From: Nitrospira bacterium HGW-Nitrospira-1
Lineage (GTDB): Bacteria > Nitrospirota > Thermodesulfovibrionia > Thermodesulfovibrionales > UBA6898
Assembly (NCBI GenBank): GCA_002839535.1
Contig: PGYF01000038.1
Location: 15,166-25,177, forward strand
Length of the DNA stretch: 10,012 nt
Direction: 5' to 3'
In this document: one piece after another, positions 1-6,814 of the stretch
Layout: each line of letters begins with the position of its first letter
Numbering within the stretch: the first letter of the stretch is position 1
Made by a program: the position numbers and the translations under genes
The notes under the pieces: model-generated
What the model was told of the DNA's origin: nothing
The model's database searches: none
Seen by the model: the letters and a program-made list of their open reading frames with translations, nothing else

Positions 1-88
1 TCCATTTGAATCATCTTAAGAATAGCCTTTTTCTAATATTTTTACCCACTCACATCCACGAAGACCCATTTATAAATTTCAGACAAAT

Positions 89-2815
89 ATGTCAGAATCT
101 CTTATGAAGCAGCGGGGACATAAAATAACAGGTAAAACAATACAGGGGGAATTTTTTAACATTGTCAGGGCTTATCCGTACAATACCCTTTTCCATTATT
201 TCAGGGATGGATGGCAGACTATAAGCTATAAGGCATTTGCGGAAGAGGTATCTGCCGCTGCCTCTTATCTGATGCGTATGGGGCTGGAAAAGGGTGACCG
301 CGTTGCGATCATCGCGGAAAACAGCCCGCAATGGTGTTCCGCATATTTATCGATCCTGACAGCAGGCGGCATTGCGGCTCCCATGGACGCCCAACTCGGG
401 CCTGCGGAGATACAGAATCTCCTGTACGACTCAGAGGCAAAGATTGTCTTTTGTAGCCGGATGACCGAGGCAGCGGTAACGACCTCTGTTGAAAGACTTT
501 CAGGGTTGAATCATCCGCCGAGGCTCATTCATCTTGATACACCGCAATTACATTCCATTTCCGCAGCAGATGAGCCCGCCGAATTTCCGGAGTCGTTTCC
601 TGAATCATCCGCTGAAGAAATCGCATCGATAATCTATACTTCAGGGACAACCGGCAAGCCCAAGGGAGTCATGCTGACTCATCATAACTTCTGCTCCGAT
701 GCAGAGGCGCTGATAGGCGTCCGCATTGTCACTCATGAGGATAATGTCCTTTCCGTACTCCCCTTGCATCATACATACGCATTCATGTGCGCCTTTCTTG
801 TCCCGGTCTTTGTCGGCGCCTCAATCACCTATCCCGCAAGTCTAAAAGGTGCGGATATGCTCTCGGCGATCAAGGAAAGAGGCGCAAGCATTCTGGTAGG
901 CGTACCCCAACTGCTTGGGCTGCTCAGAAACAGGATCATGAAAAAAATAAGTGAACTTCCCGGCCCGCTGCCTTTTCTGCTACTGAAGCTCCATGGCATC
1001 TCCGGATTCTGCAGGGGGAAATTCAATATCAATATCGGCCGCTTCATCTTTAGCTCAACGCATAAGGCGTTCGGCAAGCGGTTCCGTTTCTTTACGAGCG
1101 GGGGCGCAAGGCTCGACCCTTTGATTATGAAAGACATCGAGGCGCTCGGACTTACGGTGCTGGAAGGCTACGGCATTACAGAGACCTCGCCTGTCCTGAC
1201 ATTCAATCCTGCATCCAAAAGGAAACCAGGCTCTGCCGGCAAGCCTCTTCCGTGTGTTGCGGTGAGGATACAGGCCCCCTCTGACCGGGGAGAGGGGGAG
1301 ATCGAGGTCAAAGGCCCGATGGTGATGAGGGGCTATTACAAAAATGAAACAGCAACTGCCGATGCAATCAGGGACGGCTGGTTCAGAACAGGCGACAGAG
1401 GCAGGGTTGACAGAGACGGCTATCTGTTCATCACCGGGCGATCAAAAGAAGTGATTGTGCTGAGCTCCGGCAAAAACATATACCCTGAGGATGTTGAGAA
1501 ATTATATTTTGGAGCGCCTCTGATAAAAGAAATCTGTATCCTCGGCGTCGAGTCGCAGGGGATAACCGAATCGCTGCATGCAGTCATTGTGCCTGACTTT
1601 GAATACGCAAAACAGGCGGGCATATCAAATATCCAGGAAGCTATCAAATGGGAAATCAATGCGCTATCAGGCAAAATCCCTTCATACATGCGGGTGACGG
1701 GGTACACGATCACTAAAGAACCTCTCCCGAGGACCGCTCTGGGCAAACTGAGGCGCTTTATGATAAAGGCAGATATCAGCGGGCCTTCTCCGGCAAAGGA
1801 AAAGGCAATGGAAAAGGAGGAAATGCATGCGCAGGACGAAACGTCGCGCATAATAATGAACGCCTTAATGCAATTTACAAAGGACAGACAGAGGATCAGC
1901 CCTGATGACAACCTTGATCTTGACCTGGGCCTTGACTCGCTCTCGAAGATCGAACTGGCTGCGAGCATAGAGGGGGCCTTCAAACTGAAACTGCCGGAAG
2001 ATTTTCTGGCGGACGTCCAGACTGTCGGAGAGTTGACAGAGAAGATCAGGACACAGACTACTCATGGTTTTGCCGCAGAGCCCGCCGGAAGAACAGGCTG
2101 GAGGAACATTCTTGCTGCAGAGCCCCAGGAAAAAATCAGGTTCGAACAATCACGGGCGCTGCTGATTCCGGTTTTTCTCATGCGTACTCTCCTGAAGCTT
2201 TTCTGTAAACTCTTCTTCAGACTTGAGACCCAGGGCGCACAGAACATACCCGCCAATAGAAATTTTATTCTTACTCCGAATCATACCAGTTATCTTGACG
2301 GCTTTGTTCTGATTCTCTCGCTCCCTTTTTTCCGTTTCACTAATATTTATACCCTGGGACTGCGCGATTTCTTTACCGGGGACTTCAAAGGCCGGCTCGC
2401 AAAGATCAGCCATGTTATCCCGATAGATTCAACCTCCTATTTAAACAAGGCGCTGCAGACCTCTGCGTATGTGCTAAGGAACGGCTATTCTCTCTCTGTC
2501 TTCCCTGAGGGCGGCCGGTCTCTTGACGGCAGCCTCATGGAATTCAAAAAAGGCATCGGCATATTGGCAGTCGAAACCGGAGCGGCTGTTGTTCCGGTTT
2601 GCATAAAAGGCGCCGGCGATGCGCTCCCCCGCACGGCTGCGTGGCCGCGGCCAGGGAAGATCACCGTAACCTTCGGCGTCCCGCTGCTTGCTTCAGACGT
2701 TGACTTTTCGAAAAAGCCGGCTGAAATTGACGACTACCAATATTTTGCGAACCTGCTTCGGGAAAAGGTGCAGGCTTTGAGGGGCCGTTTATTTTCGACC
2801 CTAACAAAAAACTGA
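89..2815 (+). CDS. Acyl-CoA/acyl-ACP synthetase - acyl carrier - PlsC acyltransferase fusion
   Basis: A 908-residue three-domain lipid enzyme. Residues about 20-560 are an AMP-forming acyl-activating domain: P-loop YTSGTTGKPKG at 183-193, GYGITETSP at 360-368, TGDRGRVDRDGYLFITGR near 434-451, and the C-terminal lysine motif PRTALGKLRR at 548-557. Residues about 580-655 are an acyl carrier domain with GLDS, whose Ser617 should carry phosphopantetheine. Residues about 690-900 are a PlsC-type acyltransferase with NHTSYLD (His732, Asp737) and FPEGGRS at 805-811. The inferred role is to activate a free fatty acid, load it on the built-in carrier and transfer it to a lysophospholipid or similar acceptor at the membrane. 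E. coli Aas combines the same activities in the opposite domain order, as I recall. The ATG at 89 is the first in-frame start after a stop at 23-25; the Shine-Dalgarno is poor, and Met6 is an alternative. The true acyl acceptor is unknown. Confidence 0.9.
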   Translation: MSESLMKQRGHKITGKTIQGEFFNIVRAYPYNTLFHYFRDGWQTISYKAFAEEVSAAASYLMRMGLEKGDRVAIIAENSPQWCSAYLSILTAGGIAAPMDAQLGPAEIQNLLYDSEAKIVFCSRMTEAAVTTSVERLSGLNHPPRLIHLDTPQLHSISAADEPAEFPESFPESSAEEIASIIYTSGTTGKPKGVMLTHHNFCSDAEALIGVRIVTHEDNVLSVLPLHHTYAFMCAFLVPVFVGASITYPASLKGADMLSAIKERGASILVGVPQLLGLLRNRIMKKISELPGPLPFLLLKLHGISGFCRGKFNINIGRFIFSSTHKAFGKRFRFFTSGGARLDPLIMKDIEALGLTVLEGYGITETSPVLTFNPASKRKPGSAGKPLPCVAVRIQAPSDRGEGEIEVKGPMVMRGYYKNETATADAIRDGWFRTGDRGRVDRDGYLFITGRSKEVIVLSSGKNIYPEDVEKLYFGAPLIKEICILGVESQGITESLHAVIVPDFEYAKQAGISNIQEAIKWEINALSGKIPSYMRVTGYTITKEPLPRTALGKLRRFMIKADISGPSPAKEKAMEKEEMHAQDETSRIIMNALMQFTKDRQRISPDDNLDLDLGLDSLSKIELAASIEGAFKLKLPEDFLADVQTVGELTEKIRTQTTHGFAAEPAGRTGWRNILAAEPQEKIRFEQSRALLIPVFLMRTLLKLFCKLFFRLETQGAQNIPANRNFILTPNHTSYLDGFVLILSLPFFRFTNIYTLGLRDFFTGDFKGRLAKISHVIPIDSTSYLNKALQTSAYVLRNGYSLSVFPEGGRSLDGSLMEFKKGIGILAVETGAAVVPVCIKGAGDALPRTAAWPRPGKITVTFGVPLLASDVDFSKKPAEIDDYQYFANLLREKVQALRGRLFSTLTKN

Positions 2816-2833
2816 CAAGAAAGAGGTGACGAG

Positions 2834-3391
2834 ATGAGACTTCGGGATAAGTGTATTGACCTCCTATATAAGGCGGCAACAGGAAGCAGGAGGGGGCGTA
2901 ATATTCTTACTCCAGTCGGCGCGCTTGTTTTTTTCTGTCTCATAGCGCTTGTTCTACTGGCCTCATATTGGCTTGATAATCTGTTGAAGCTGCCGACAAT
3001 CATTCCGCGACCGTACAACCTGGCATTATCCGTCCCATTTCTTTTTGCAGGTGTGGTTTTGGCCTTATGGTGCAACCTTCTTTTCCTGAAGGCAAAAGGC
3101 ACGCCTGTCCCGCTGAATCCGCCAAAGAGCTTGATTGTAACCGGTCCTTATGCAATCACAAGAAACCCCATGTTGACAGGCTCGTTCTCCGGACTTTTTG
3201 GAATCGGGGTCTTGATGAACTCCTTTTTTCTGATGTTTGTTTTTACCCCGCTTTTGGTTTTATTGGCTGTGCTTGAATTGAAATACATTGAAGAGCCGGA
3301 GTTGGAAAAGCGGTTCGGGCAGTCATATATTGCGTACAGAAAGAGCGTACCGATGGTTTTCCCCAGCTTGAAAAGAAAGAACATGAAATGA
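2834..3391 (+). CDS. Membrane methyltransferase of the ICMT/PEMT family
   Basis: A 185-residue integral membrane protein with about four hydrophobic segments (roughly 25-46, 63-86, 112-127 and 128-148). The family signature follows: TGPYAITRNPMLTG at 103-116, then EEPELEKRFGQSYIAYRKSVP at about 153-173, which in isoprenylcysteine carboxyl methyltransferase and phospholipid methyltransferase families binds S-adenosylmethionine at the membrane face. The start is supported by AGAGGTGA at 2822-2829, five bases before the ATG. It begins 18 bp after the acyltransferase fusion on the same strand, so the two are probably co-transcribed; this suggests methylation of a lipid or lipid-linked product, which is inference. 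Bacterial members of this family are mostly uncharacterised, so the substrate cannot be named. Confidence 0.8.
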   Translation: MRLRDKCIDLLYKAATGSRRGRNILTPVGALVFFCLIALVLLASYWLDNLLKLPTIIPRPYNLALSVPFLFAGVVLALWCNLLFLKAKGTPVPLNPPKSLIVTGPYAITRNPMLTGSFSGLFGIGVLMNSFFLMFVFTPLLVLLAVLELKYIEEPELEKRFGQSYIAYRKSVPMVFPSLKRKNMK

Positions 3392-3399
3392 ATTGAGGA

Positions 3400-5961
3400 T
3401 CAGCCCTGTCTTACAGGTTTTTTCTGCCCGTTGAATATTTTGAGCAGTTCAAACCAGAGGATGCTGATTATGCCTGCCGAAAAACAGATCGCAAGATCAA
3501 AGAGATGCAGCTTTGAAAAATGAAAGAGCTGACGCATAAAGGGTATATATAGTATCAGACCCAGAAACAGGAGGGAGCCGCCGGATATCCACCAGAGCGC
3601 AGGATTCGGGGAACGAAGGGTGGAAACAATGGTGCGCGACCATGAGCGGTTGACGAATATCAGGCCAAGGTTTGCAATGATCAGGGTGGTGATCGTCATT
3701 GTCCGTGCATCGAGTTCCCCCTGGCCGCGGTACAGGGTGATACCAAAGACAGCGATGACGATGACCAGGACGCTCACTCCCTGCATGAGACTGAGGCCGA
3801 TTGACCTGAGGCCGAACAATGGTTCACGCGGGTCCCGGGGTCTGCGCTGCATAATATCCATCTCCTCGTTTTCAGCCTCAAAGATAATCGAACATGCAGG
3901 GTCTATGATCAGTTCGAGGAATACGATATGCACCGGCAGGAGGATGAGCGGCCATCCGAAGGCTACCGGCAGCAGCGAAAGGCCGATGATAGGGACATGT
4001 ATCGCAAAGATATATGCCATCGCCTTCTTCAGGTTGTCAAATATCCGCCTGCCTATCCTTACCGCTCCCACGATTGAGGAGAAATTGTCATCGAGGAGCA
4101 CGAGCGAGGCAGCCTCTCTTGCCACGTCAGTGCCGCGTTCTCCCATTGCTATGCCTATGTGTGCGGATTTGAGCGCCGGTGCGTCGTTGACCCCGTCACC
4201 GGTCATGGCGACGATCTCCCCTGTTGCCTTCAGGGCGTTGACGATCCGGAGTTTCTGTTCGGGGACAACCCTGGCGAAGATATTTACCTTTTTTATGCGC
4301 CTCCGGAGTTCTGCGTCGTCCATGCTGTCGAGATCAGGCCCGGCGATAAATTCTTCGACAGAATCGAGTCCGATCTGTTTGGCGATATTCTGTGCTGTCC
4401 CCGGATAATCTCCTGTGATCATGATCACCCGCATCCCGGCGGTGTAACACTCCTTTATAGCATGAGCAACCGTAGGCCGCACAGGATCAGCAAGCCCGAT
4501 AAACCCGAGGAATTCGAAGGTGAAGTCATGATGTCCCTCAGGAAGGTCCGCAGGCTTAAATTCCGCCCGGGCAATGCCAAGCACCCTCAGCCCTTCATCA
4601 GCCATTGCATTTATATGGGGATAGAGGTCTGCCTTCTCTGCCTCAGTGAGGTGACAAAGATCAAACACAGCCTCTGGCGCGCCCTTGCTTGCGATGACAT
4701 AATCAGCGCCATCAGGAGATTTCCAGACGTGTGAAAGAGCGAGCAGGTCATGGGAGAGGGGGTATTCATGCACCAGTGTCCAGTCATCATGCAGGTGTTC
4801 GGTATGCGAGAGGGAATAGATGCCGAGCTGCCTGAGCGCCTTTTCCATGGGGTCGAAGGGGTCTATCTTGCTTGCCAGGATGCCGAACTCCACGATCTCA
4901 TGGCAGTCCTCAGGCAATGCTCCCTCGCTCCGGCTGTCGATATCGCAGAACCCGCCACCTGCAAAGATTTTTTTAACAGTCATGCTGTTCATGGTCAGTG
5001 TCCCTGTCTTGTCAACGCAGAGGACAGTGCAGGCGCCGAGAGTTTCCACTGCGGGCACACGGCGTGTCAGCACCTGTTTTTTTGATATTCTCCATGCGCC
5101 CAGGGCGAGAAAAATGGTGAGCACAACAGGGAATTCCTCCGGCAAGGTTGCCATGGCAAGGGTGAGGCCTGCAAGTAAACCATTCAGCCAATTGCCCCGC
5201 GTAATCCCGTAGAGTATTACGACAAGGCCGCAGAGCAATATCCCTGTAATCGCCAGTCTGTTGACTAACCTTCTTGTCTCTTTGTGAAGCAGTGTATCTT
5301 CAGTCCCCAGTTCCTGCAAGGACTTCCCTATCCTGCCGAGTTCGGTATTAATGCCAATGGCCTTTACTTTTGCGATCCCCTGGCCCTGGACAATCAGGGT
5401 GCCTGAATATACAAAGGGGAGGTTGTCTCCGCCGGGCCTGCCTATTTCTTTGTCTGTATCACATGCTGTTTTTCGTACAGGCATGGATTCTCCTGTCAGC
5501 AATGATTCATCTGCCGAGAGGTTTATACTGGAAATGAGCATCGCATCCGCAGGCACGCGGTCGCCTTCTGCAAGGATGAGGACATCGCCGCGAACGACTT
5601 CACGGCCTGCGATACGTCTCTGTTTTTCGTCGCGTATCACCATTGCGCGCGGGCTTGAAAGGTCACGGAGCGCTTCGAGTGCTCGCTCTGTTTTCCGTTC
5701 CTGATAAAGGGTGATGCCCATGACAACGAAGACAAAGCCAAGCAACATCATCGCCTCCCGTACATCTCCGAGGACCAGATATATTATGCCGCAGGCAACA
5801 AGGAGCAGGAACATCGGCTCCCGCACAACATCAAAGGCGATAGAAAAAATCCCCCGCTGCTTTGAAGAGGGCAGCTCGTTATAGCCTTCCAGCTTCAGTA
5901 TTTCCGCTGCCTCGGCCTCAGAGAGCCCGGGCAGGGCAGCGATATTAAAATTGTTTTTCAT
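3400..5961 (-). CDS. P-type (P2-like) cation-transporting ATPase
   Basis: An 853-residue P-type ATPase with the whole catalytic core. Cation-ATPase N-terminal region is at about 10-35, the actuator motif TGES at 156-159, the phosphorylation site DKTGTLT at 317-323 (Asp317), KGAPE at 426-430, TGD at 516-518 and the hinge GDGVNDAPAL at 588-597. About ten membrane helices are expected; M5-M10 are visible from residue 645 on. Helix M4 has PEEFP (274-278) instead of the PEGLP of calcium pumps, and M6 reads FLELIIDPACS rather than the calcium-pump NxxTD pattern. The ion is therefore unclear: calcium, manganese, sodium or proton are all possible. The start at 5961 is preferred because the upstream in-frame codons to 6033 translate a palindromic repeat and family similarity begins near residue 10. 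The SD is weak. It has its own upstream promoter and converges on the lipid operon with an 8-bp gap. Confidence 0.88.
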   Translation of the reverse strand: MKNNFNIAALPGLSEAEAAEILKLEGYNELPSSKQRGIFSIAFDVVREPMFLLLVACGIIYLVLGDVREAMMLLGFVFVVMGITLYQERKTERALEALRDLSSPRAMVIRDEKQRRIAGREVVRGDVLILAEGDRVPADAMLISSINLSADESLLTGESMPVRKTACDTDKEIGRPGGDNLPFVYSGTLIVQGQGIAKVKAIGINTELGRIGKSLQELGTEDTLLHKETRRLVNRLAITGILLCGLVVILYGITRGNWLNGLLAGLTLAMATLPEEFPVVLTIFLALGAWRISKKQVLTRRVPAVETLGACTVLCVDKTGTLTMNSMTVKKIFAGGGFCDIDSRSEGALPEDCHEIVEFGILASKIDPFDPMEKALRQLGIYSLSHTEHLHDDWTLVHEYPLSHDLLALSHVWKSPDGADYVIASKGAPEAVFDLCHLTEAEKADLYPHINAMADEGLRVLGIARAEFKPADLPEGHHDFTFEFLGFIGLADPVRPTVAHAIKECYTAGMRVIMITGDYPGTAQNIAKQIGLDSVEEFIAGPDLDSMDDAELRRRIKKVNIFARVVPEQKLRIVNALKATGEIVAMTGDGVNDAPALKSAHIGIAMGERGTDVAREAASLVLLDDNFSSIVGAVRIGRRIFDNLKKAMAYIFAIHVPIIGLSLLPVAFGWPLILLPVHIVFLELIIDPACSIIFEAENEEMDIMQRRPRDPREPLFGLRSIGLSLMQGVSVLVIVIAVFGITLYRGQGELDARTMTITTLIIANLGLIFVNRSWSRTIVSTLRSPNPALWWISGGSLLFLGLILYIPFMRQLFHFSKLHLFDLAICFSAGIISILWFELLKIFNGQKKPVRQG
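3405..3423 (+). terminator. Possible weak intrinsic terminator of the lipid operon
   Basis: A 5-bp stem (CCTGT/ACAGG) with a three-base loop is followed by six T residues, 14 bases after the stop codon of the methyltransferase gene. It lies inside the last codons of the convergent ATPase gene. The stem is short, so efficiency is doubtful; position and U-tract are the only support. Confidence 0.35.
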
Positions 5962-5979
5962 TAGTTTTGATCCGTTCAA

Positions 5980-6069
5980 ACCACCCCTGGCCCTCCTTAA
6001 CCAAGGAGTGGAGTTACAAAAAAATATAAACACAAGCTCCCCTCCTATTTTAGGAGGGGTAGGGGTGGT
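5980..6069. repeat. 90-bp inverted-repeat (MITE/REP-like) element in the ATPase leader
   Basis: The two ends are 18-bp inverted repeats, 5980-5997 (ACCACCCCTGGCCCTCCT) and 6052-6069, matching at 16 of 18 positions. Inside lie two smaller hairpins: one around TCCTTAACCAAGGA (about 5994-6007) and one with arms CCCCTCC/GGAGGGG around TATTTTA (about 6040-6059). It sits 19 bases upstream of the ATPase ATG and downstream of the candidate promoter, so it would be transcribed in the 5' leader. No coding content. The size and ends resemble a non-autonomous mobile repeat, but no target duplication is obvious. Confidence 0.7.
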
Positions 6070-6099
6070 AATTTATTCACTTGAAAATTCAGATAGCAA

Positions 6100-6108
6100 A
6101 TTATACCA
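6100..6108 (-). promoter_or_regulatory. Extended -10 promoter for the P-type ATPase
   Basis: The minus strand reads TGGTATAAT, a perfect TGn extended -10 box. No good -35 lies at normal spacing (TTGCAC at 6132-6127 is 21 bases away), as expected for extended -10 promoters. Transcription would start near 6093, giving a leader of roughly 130 nt that contains the 90-bp palindromic element before the ATG at 5961. Confidence 0.5.
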
Positions 6109-6147
6109 AATCGCCGTACCTTTATCGTGCAAAAGAAGTATTCATTA

Positions 6148-6164
6148 CAAACCACCCCTGGCCC
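6148..6164. repeat. Solo end of the same palindromic element
   Basis: These 17 bases are identical to 5977-5993 (CAAACCACCCCTGGCCC) and in the same orientation. The other terminal arm (GGGGTAGGGGTGGT) is not found nearby, so this appears to be a truncated or half copy. The rest of 6165-6249 holds no gene; it has only a weak 5-bp hairpin at 6202-6214. Confidence 0.6.
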
Positions 6165-6249
6165 CTTCCTGGTTAACCCGAAAACTGCAATAGACAAACC
6201 AGTGTTGACAACACGGTTTTGGGGTGTTTTGGGTGTGTACTATTTGGGA

Positions 6250-6814
6250 CTAATGTATATGCCTTATGATAGCCTTCCTCGCTTCCTCAGCAAAAAAGAG
6301 CAGGAAGGCGAAGGGGACGAGGACAAGCCATATATGCAATGAAATCGGAGAGGTCGAGAATATCCTGTTGCCCCAGGGGTGCCATTCCTTCACCGGGGTG
6401 GAGATAGTCAGAGAGGAAAGCGAGGCCTGCGCCGACCCAGAGCAGGACTGCAAGAAAATGAGTGAACTGCCTGAAGAAGCGTATCGTCAGAGAAGCCCCG
6501 GCTACCTCCCTGATCTCAGGGGTGAGGTGTATCTCTCCGCGGAAGAACTTTTCAAGCGGCTTTGGCGCGTGGAAGACAAAGACCTTTGATCCGAATGCCC
6601 TTGCCATATGCGTTGTAAAGCAGGCCCGTTCTTTGACATGGTCTATCCTTGCCTTGACCGGGACCAGTATCCTCCTGGGATGCACCCTCCCTGAATGCAC
6701 AACGCGCACGAGAGCGACAGAACAGGGGAGCTTCAGCGATAGTTTTCGCGCTATGGTGCCGGTTGGGAATACAAAAAAATCAGCTTTTTGAGATGTTGAA
6801 TCTTGAATGTTCAT
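6250..6814 (-). pseudogene. Relic: universal stress protein fragment joined to both ends of a second P-type ATPase
   Basis: One reading frame runs 6814-6287 (175 codons), but its content is a mosaic. Residues about 11-99 look like universal stress protein: the end of one domain (IARKLSLKLPCSVALV) and the start of another (HPRRILVPVKARIDHVKERA). At about residue 99 (near 6517) it switches to a P-type ATPase first membrane segment, EIREVAGASLTIRFFRQFTH then LAVLLWVGAGLAFL. After MAPLG (near 6370) this frame becomes meaningless. In the next minus-strand frame, about 6363-6250, it continues as a typical ATPase C-terminus (WLVLVPFAFLLFFAEEARK, stop at 6252-6250). So an ATPase of some 800-900 residues has lost nearly everything between its first and last membrane helices, including TGES and DKTGT, and the ends are out of frame. 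A short membrane peptide could still be made, since its ATG overlaps the cbiXC stop (TAATG). It is not derived from the intact ATPase next door, whose ends differ. Confidence 0.7.
6794..6814. repeat. Degenerate heptamer repeat at the relic's start
   Basis: Three 7-base units, TGTTGAA, TCTTGAA and TGTTCAT, run into the start codon of the relic. The unit resembles the TTTTGAA heptamer inside cbiC at 7132-7170. It lies at the 5' edge of the relic and supplies its first codons (MNIQDST). Confidence 0.45.

Noticed and set aside
71..76. TATAAA as a -10 box for the acyl-synthetase fusion
   Set aside because: No matching -35 at normal spacing and it leaves almost no leader before ATG 89; AT-rich context makes chance occurrence likely.
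3620..5704. Several plus-strand open frames of 100-260 codons opposite the ATPase gene
   Set aside because: They lie wholly antisense to a well-conserved ATPase, are Arg/Ser-rich without domains, and follow the codon shadow of the real gene.
5962..6033. 24-codon N-terminal extension of the ATPase
   Set aside because: It translates the palindromic element and has no ribosome binding site; family similarity begins after Met at 5961.
6202..6214. Hairpin GTGTT-GAC-AACAC as terminator of the cobalamin operon
   Set aside because: Stem of only 5 bp and no clean U-tract on the minus strand; insufficient support.
6266..6791. Plus-strand frames of about 107-109 codons opposite the relic
   Set aside because: The minus strand shows clear Usp and ATPase similarity; the plus frames show no family features.
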